A stretch of DNA of 7,263 bases from an uncultured Eubacterium sp. (GTDB lineage: Bacteria; Bacillota_A; Clostridia; Lachnospirales; Lachnospiraceae), in contig CANTHI010000186.1 in assembly GCA_947653505.1 (NCBI GenBank), forward strand, positions 1 through 7,263, in the 5' to 3' direction. Position 1 is the stretch's first letter, and each line of letters begins with the position of its first letter. This document shows positions 6,477 to 7,263 of this stretch, piece by piece. The translations under genes were made by a program, and so were the position numbers. The notes beneath the pieces were generated by a model. That model saw only the letters and a list, made by a program, of their open reading frames with translations. It was not told the DNA's origin and made no database searches.

Positions 6477-6516
6477 GAGCCATCTGAAGATCAGGGTATC
6501 GATCCTCAGATGGCTC
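6477..6516 (+). promoter_or_regulatory. Perfect 11-bp leader hairpin before the SRAP gene
   Basis: GAGCCATCTGA (6477-6487) and TCAGATGGCTC (6506-6516) are exact inverted copies around 18 bases. CATCTGAA recurs at 6516-6523, so the right arm could also pair with that copy. No T run follows, so a simple terminator is unlikely. It lies close to the proposed transcript start and 33 bases before the SRAP start codon, which suits a leader RNA structure or a protein binding site. No Gram-positive LexA box was seen. Confidence 0.6.
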
Positions 6517-6549
6517 ATCTGAATCTGTGAAGGAAAGGAAAGCAAAAGG

Positions 6550-6828
6550 ATGTGCGGAAGATTTTATGTAGACGAGGAAACAGCCAGAGAAATAGAACGT
6601 GTGATACGGGGCGTAGATCTGCAGATACAGAAAATGCGTACAGGCGTTATCTATCCTTCCCAGGCTGCCGGTATTCTGACTCGCCATAGCGGGCAGGGGC
6701 ATTTGCCGGAGTCGGATTTTGCAGCCGGTGATCCGCCCGTATTGGAACTGGAAGAAATGCAATGGGGATTCCCGCAGTACCAGAAGAAGGGGCTGCTGAT
6801 CAATGCCAGGGCAGAGACGGGATATTGA
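6550..6828 (+). pseudogene. SRAP peptidase (YedK/HMCES-like), truncated after the NARAET motif
   Basis: SRAP proteins (about 220 residues) use Cys2 to form a covalent DNA-protein crosslink at abasic sites in single-stranded DNA and so protect them. This 92-codon fragment begins MCGRF with Cys2 in place, has the WGF motif near residues 73-75, and keeps INARAET near 84-90, which carries the DNA-contacting Asn and Arg. After that the frame hits a TGA two codons later, because the DNA switches abruptly to a copy of the response-regulator gene at 6818. The later Glu and His residues (Glu105 and His160 in E. coli YedK) are gone, so normal function is unlikely. The start follows an AGGAAAGGA ribosome site about 10 bases upstream. 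The promoter and leader hairpin upstream look intact, so the break seems recent. Confidence 0.88.
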
Positions 6829-7015
6829 CTTTTCCATCACCAGCTTTTCCGCGCCGGAACCGCTGCTTACGTCTCTGCAGAAACGGCCTTCGGCCTTCCG
6901 GCTGCTTCTGCTGGATATTGTGCTGGCACGGGAAAACGGCGTGGAACTGGCCGCTCGTCTGCGGGAGCTGAATGTTGAATGCTTTCCTATAAATGCTTTT
7001 TCAATAACGGTTTAA
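6803..7015 (+). pseudogene. Receiver-core fragment of the response regulator in a 70-codon ORF
   Basis: This ORF starts inside the SRAP fragment in another frame (ATG 6803) and, from its R6, keeps the response-regulator reading frame: equivalents of R32 to C86, including the phosphoacceptor Asp (residue 38 here). It then ends in an unrelated tail (FPINAFSITV, TAA 7013-7015). The acidic pocket, switch Thr, Lys and whole DNA-binding domain are absent, so it cannot be a working receiver. It overlaps the SRAP stop, so reinitiation is conceivable, but the ribosome site is weak. Most likely a passive gene fragment. Confidence 0.7.
6818..6981 (+). repeat. Near-copy of regulator codons 32-86 (copy B)
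   Basis: 160 of 164 bases match 448-611 in direct orientation. The left join falls inside the SRAP gene at a CGG shared by both sequences, and the right join lies 5 bases from the stop codon of the DUF3800-like gene. No terminal inverted repeats or target duplications are visible at the joins, so it does not look like a transposon insertion. Confidence 0.95.
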
Positions 7016-7263
7016 GATAATTCTTTTTAAAATCACGTACTGAACAGAAGAATTCCCGCTCAGACCTTGAAAATGAATTGGACTCCGCCTTTTCCGCAAG
7101 TAACTCCATCGTACAAATCAGGTCAGCCGCTTGAAACAACTTATAATCCACAGGCTTCACTTTTCGGAACTCTACATGGGCATAAAGTGTATTAAAAACA
7201 GAAGTCAGAATTTTGGTAAGTTCAATCTGGCCATTGTCGTAATAGATTATAATGCGGTTAAAC
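6987..7263 (-). CDS. C-terminal part of a DUF3800-family protein (cut by window edge)
   Basis: Reading the minus strand from 7262, an open frame of 91 codons ends at a TAG (plus 6987-6989). It contains IIIYYDNGQIELTKILTSVF, VEFRKVKPVDYKLFQAADL and SVRDFKKNYLKPLLKKH, which match my memory of the C-terminal end of DUF3800 proteins, a family with an RNase H-like fold and no settled role, often found near mobile or defence genes. The DYKLFQAADL segment holds an Asp typical of such folds. The 5' part is outside the window. It converges with the regulator fragment and overlaps its 3' tail (6987-7015); no terminator is seen after the stop. Confidence 0.7.
   Translation of the reverse strand, partial: FNRIIIYYDNGQIELTKILTSVFNTLYAHVEFRKVKPVDYKLFQAADLICTMELLAEKAESNSFSRSEREFFCSVRDFKKNYLKPLLKKHL

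Noticed and set aside
6037..6840. 267-codon open frame on the minus strand
   Set aside because: It lies antisense to the recognisable SRAP fragment and the small chimeric ORF, and I see no domain or convincing ribosome site.
448..6981. Diversity-generating retroelement template/variable pair, since three of four differences between the copies are A to G
   Set aside because: There is no reverse transcriptase in the window, the fourth change is G to T, most adenines are unchanged, and the copy lies in a broken gene rather than at the 3' end of an intact target.

Overview
The window looks like chromosomal DNA of a Gram-positive Clostridia-type bacterium (Bacillota), plausibly a gut Lachnospiraceae or Oscillospiraceae relative. 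This is inferred from strong AAGGAGG ribosome binding sites, a LytTR regulator paired with a GHKL-type histidine kinase, and a surface protein ending in an SPKTGD sortase signal. No rRNA or housekeeping marker allows a firmer call. The central genes are relatively GC-rich. Both edges (about 1-330, and 6040 to the end) are AT-richer and hold broken, chimeric or cut-off genes.

Layout. Positions 2-330 are the tail of an unrecognised gene split by a one-base frameshift at a G run. Positions 355-1074 (+) encode a LytTR response regulator. It converges on a histidine kinase with a seven-helix sensor region (1177-2997, -), and the two share a bidirectional terminator at about 1073-1117. The kinase is divergent from a large secreted, sortase-anchored beta-helix protein (3316-5913, +) across a 318-base regulatory region that holds a promoter for each direction, an imperfect palindrome on the kinase -35, and a leader with competing hairpins around the surface-protein Shine-Dalgarno. 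A strong hairpin terminator follows at 5994-6032.

The right side (6033-7263) is a patchwork. It has a short ORF that starts like a PIN-domain protein and ends like another small protein; an SRAP (YedK/HMCES-like) gene with a leader hairpin that breaks off after its NARAET motif; a 164-base near-copy (4 mismatches) of the receiver-coding part of the response regulator, joined exactly at that break; and the 3' end of a DUF3800-family gene on the opposite strand.

Working hypothesis (inference): regulator and kinase form a cognate two-component system sensing an extracellular signal, and the divergent surface protein is its most likely local target. A nine-G tract inside the regulator's DNA-binding domain could make the system phase-variable. 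The right edge records illegitimate recombination, or a chimeric assembly, that reused a piece of the regulator gene.
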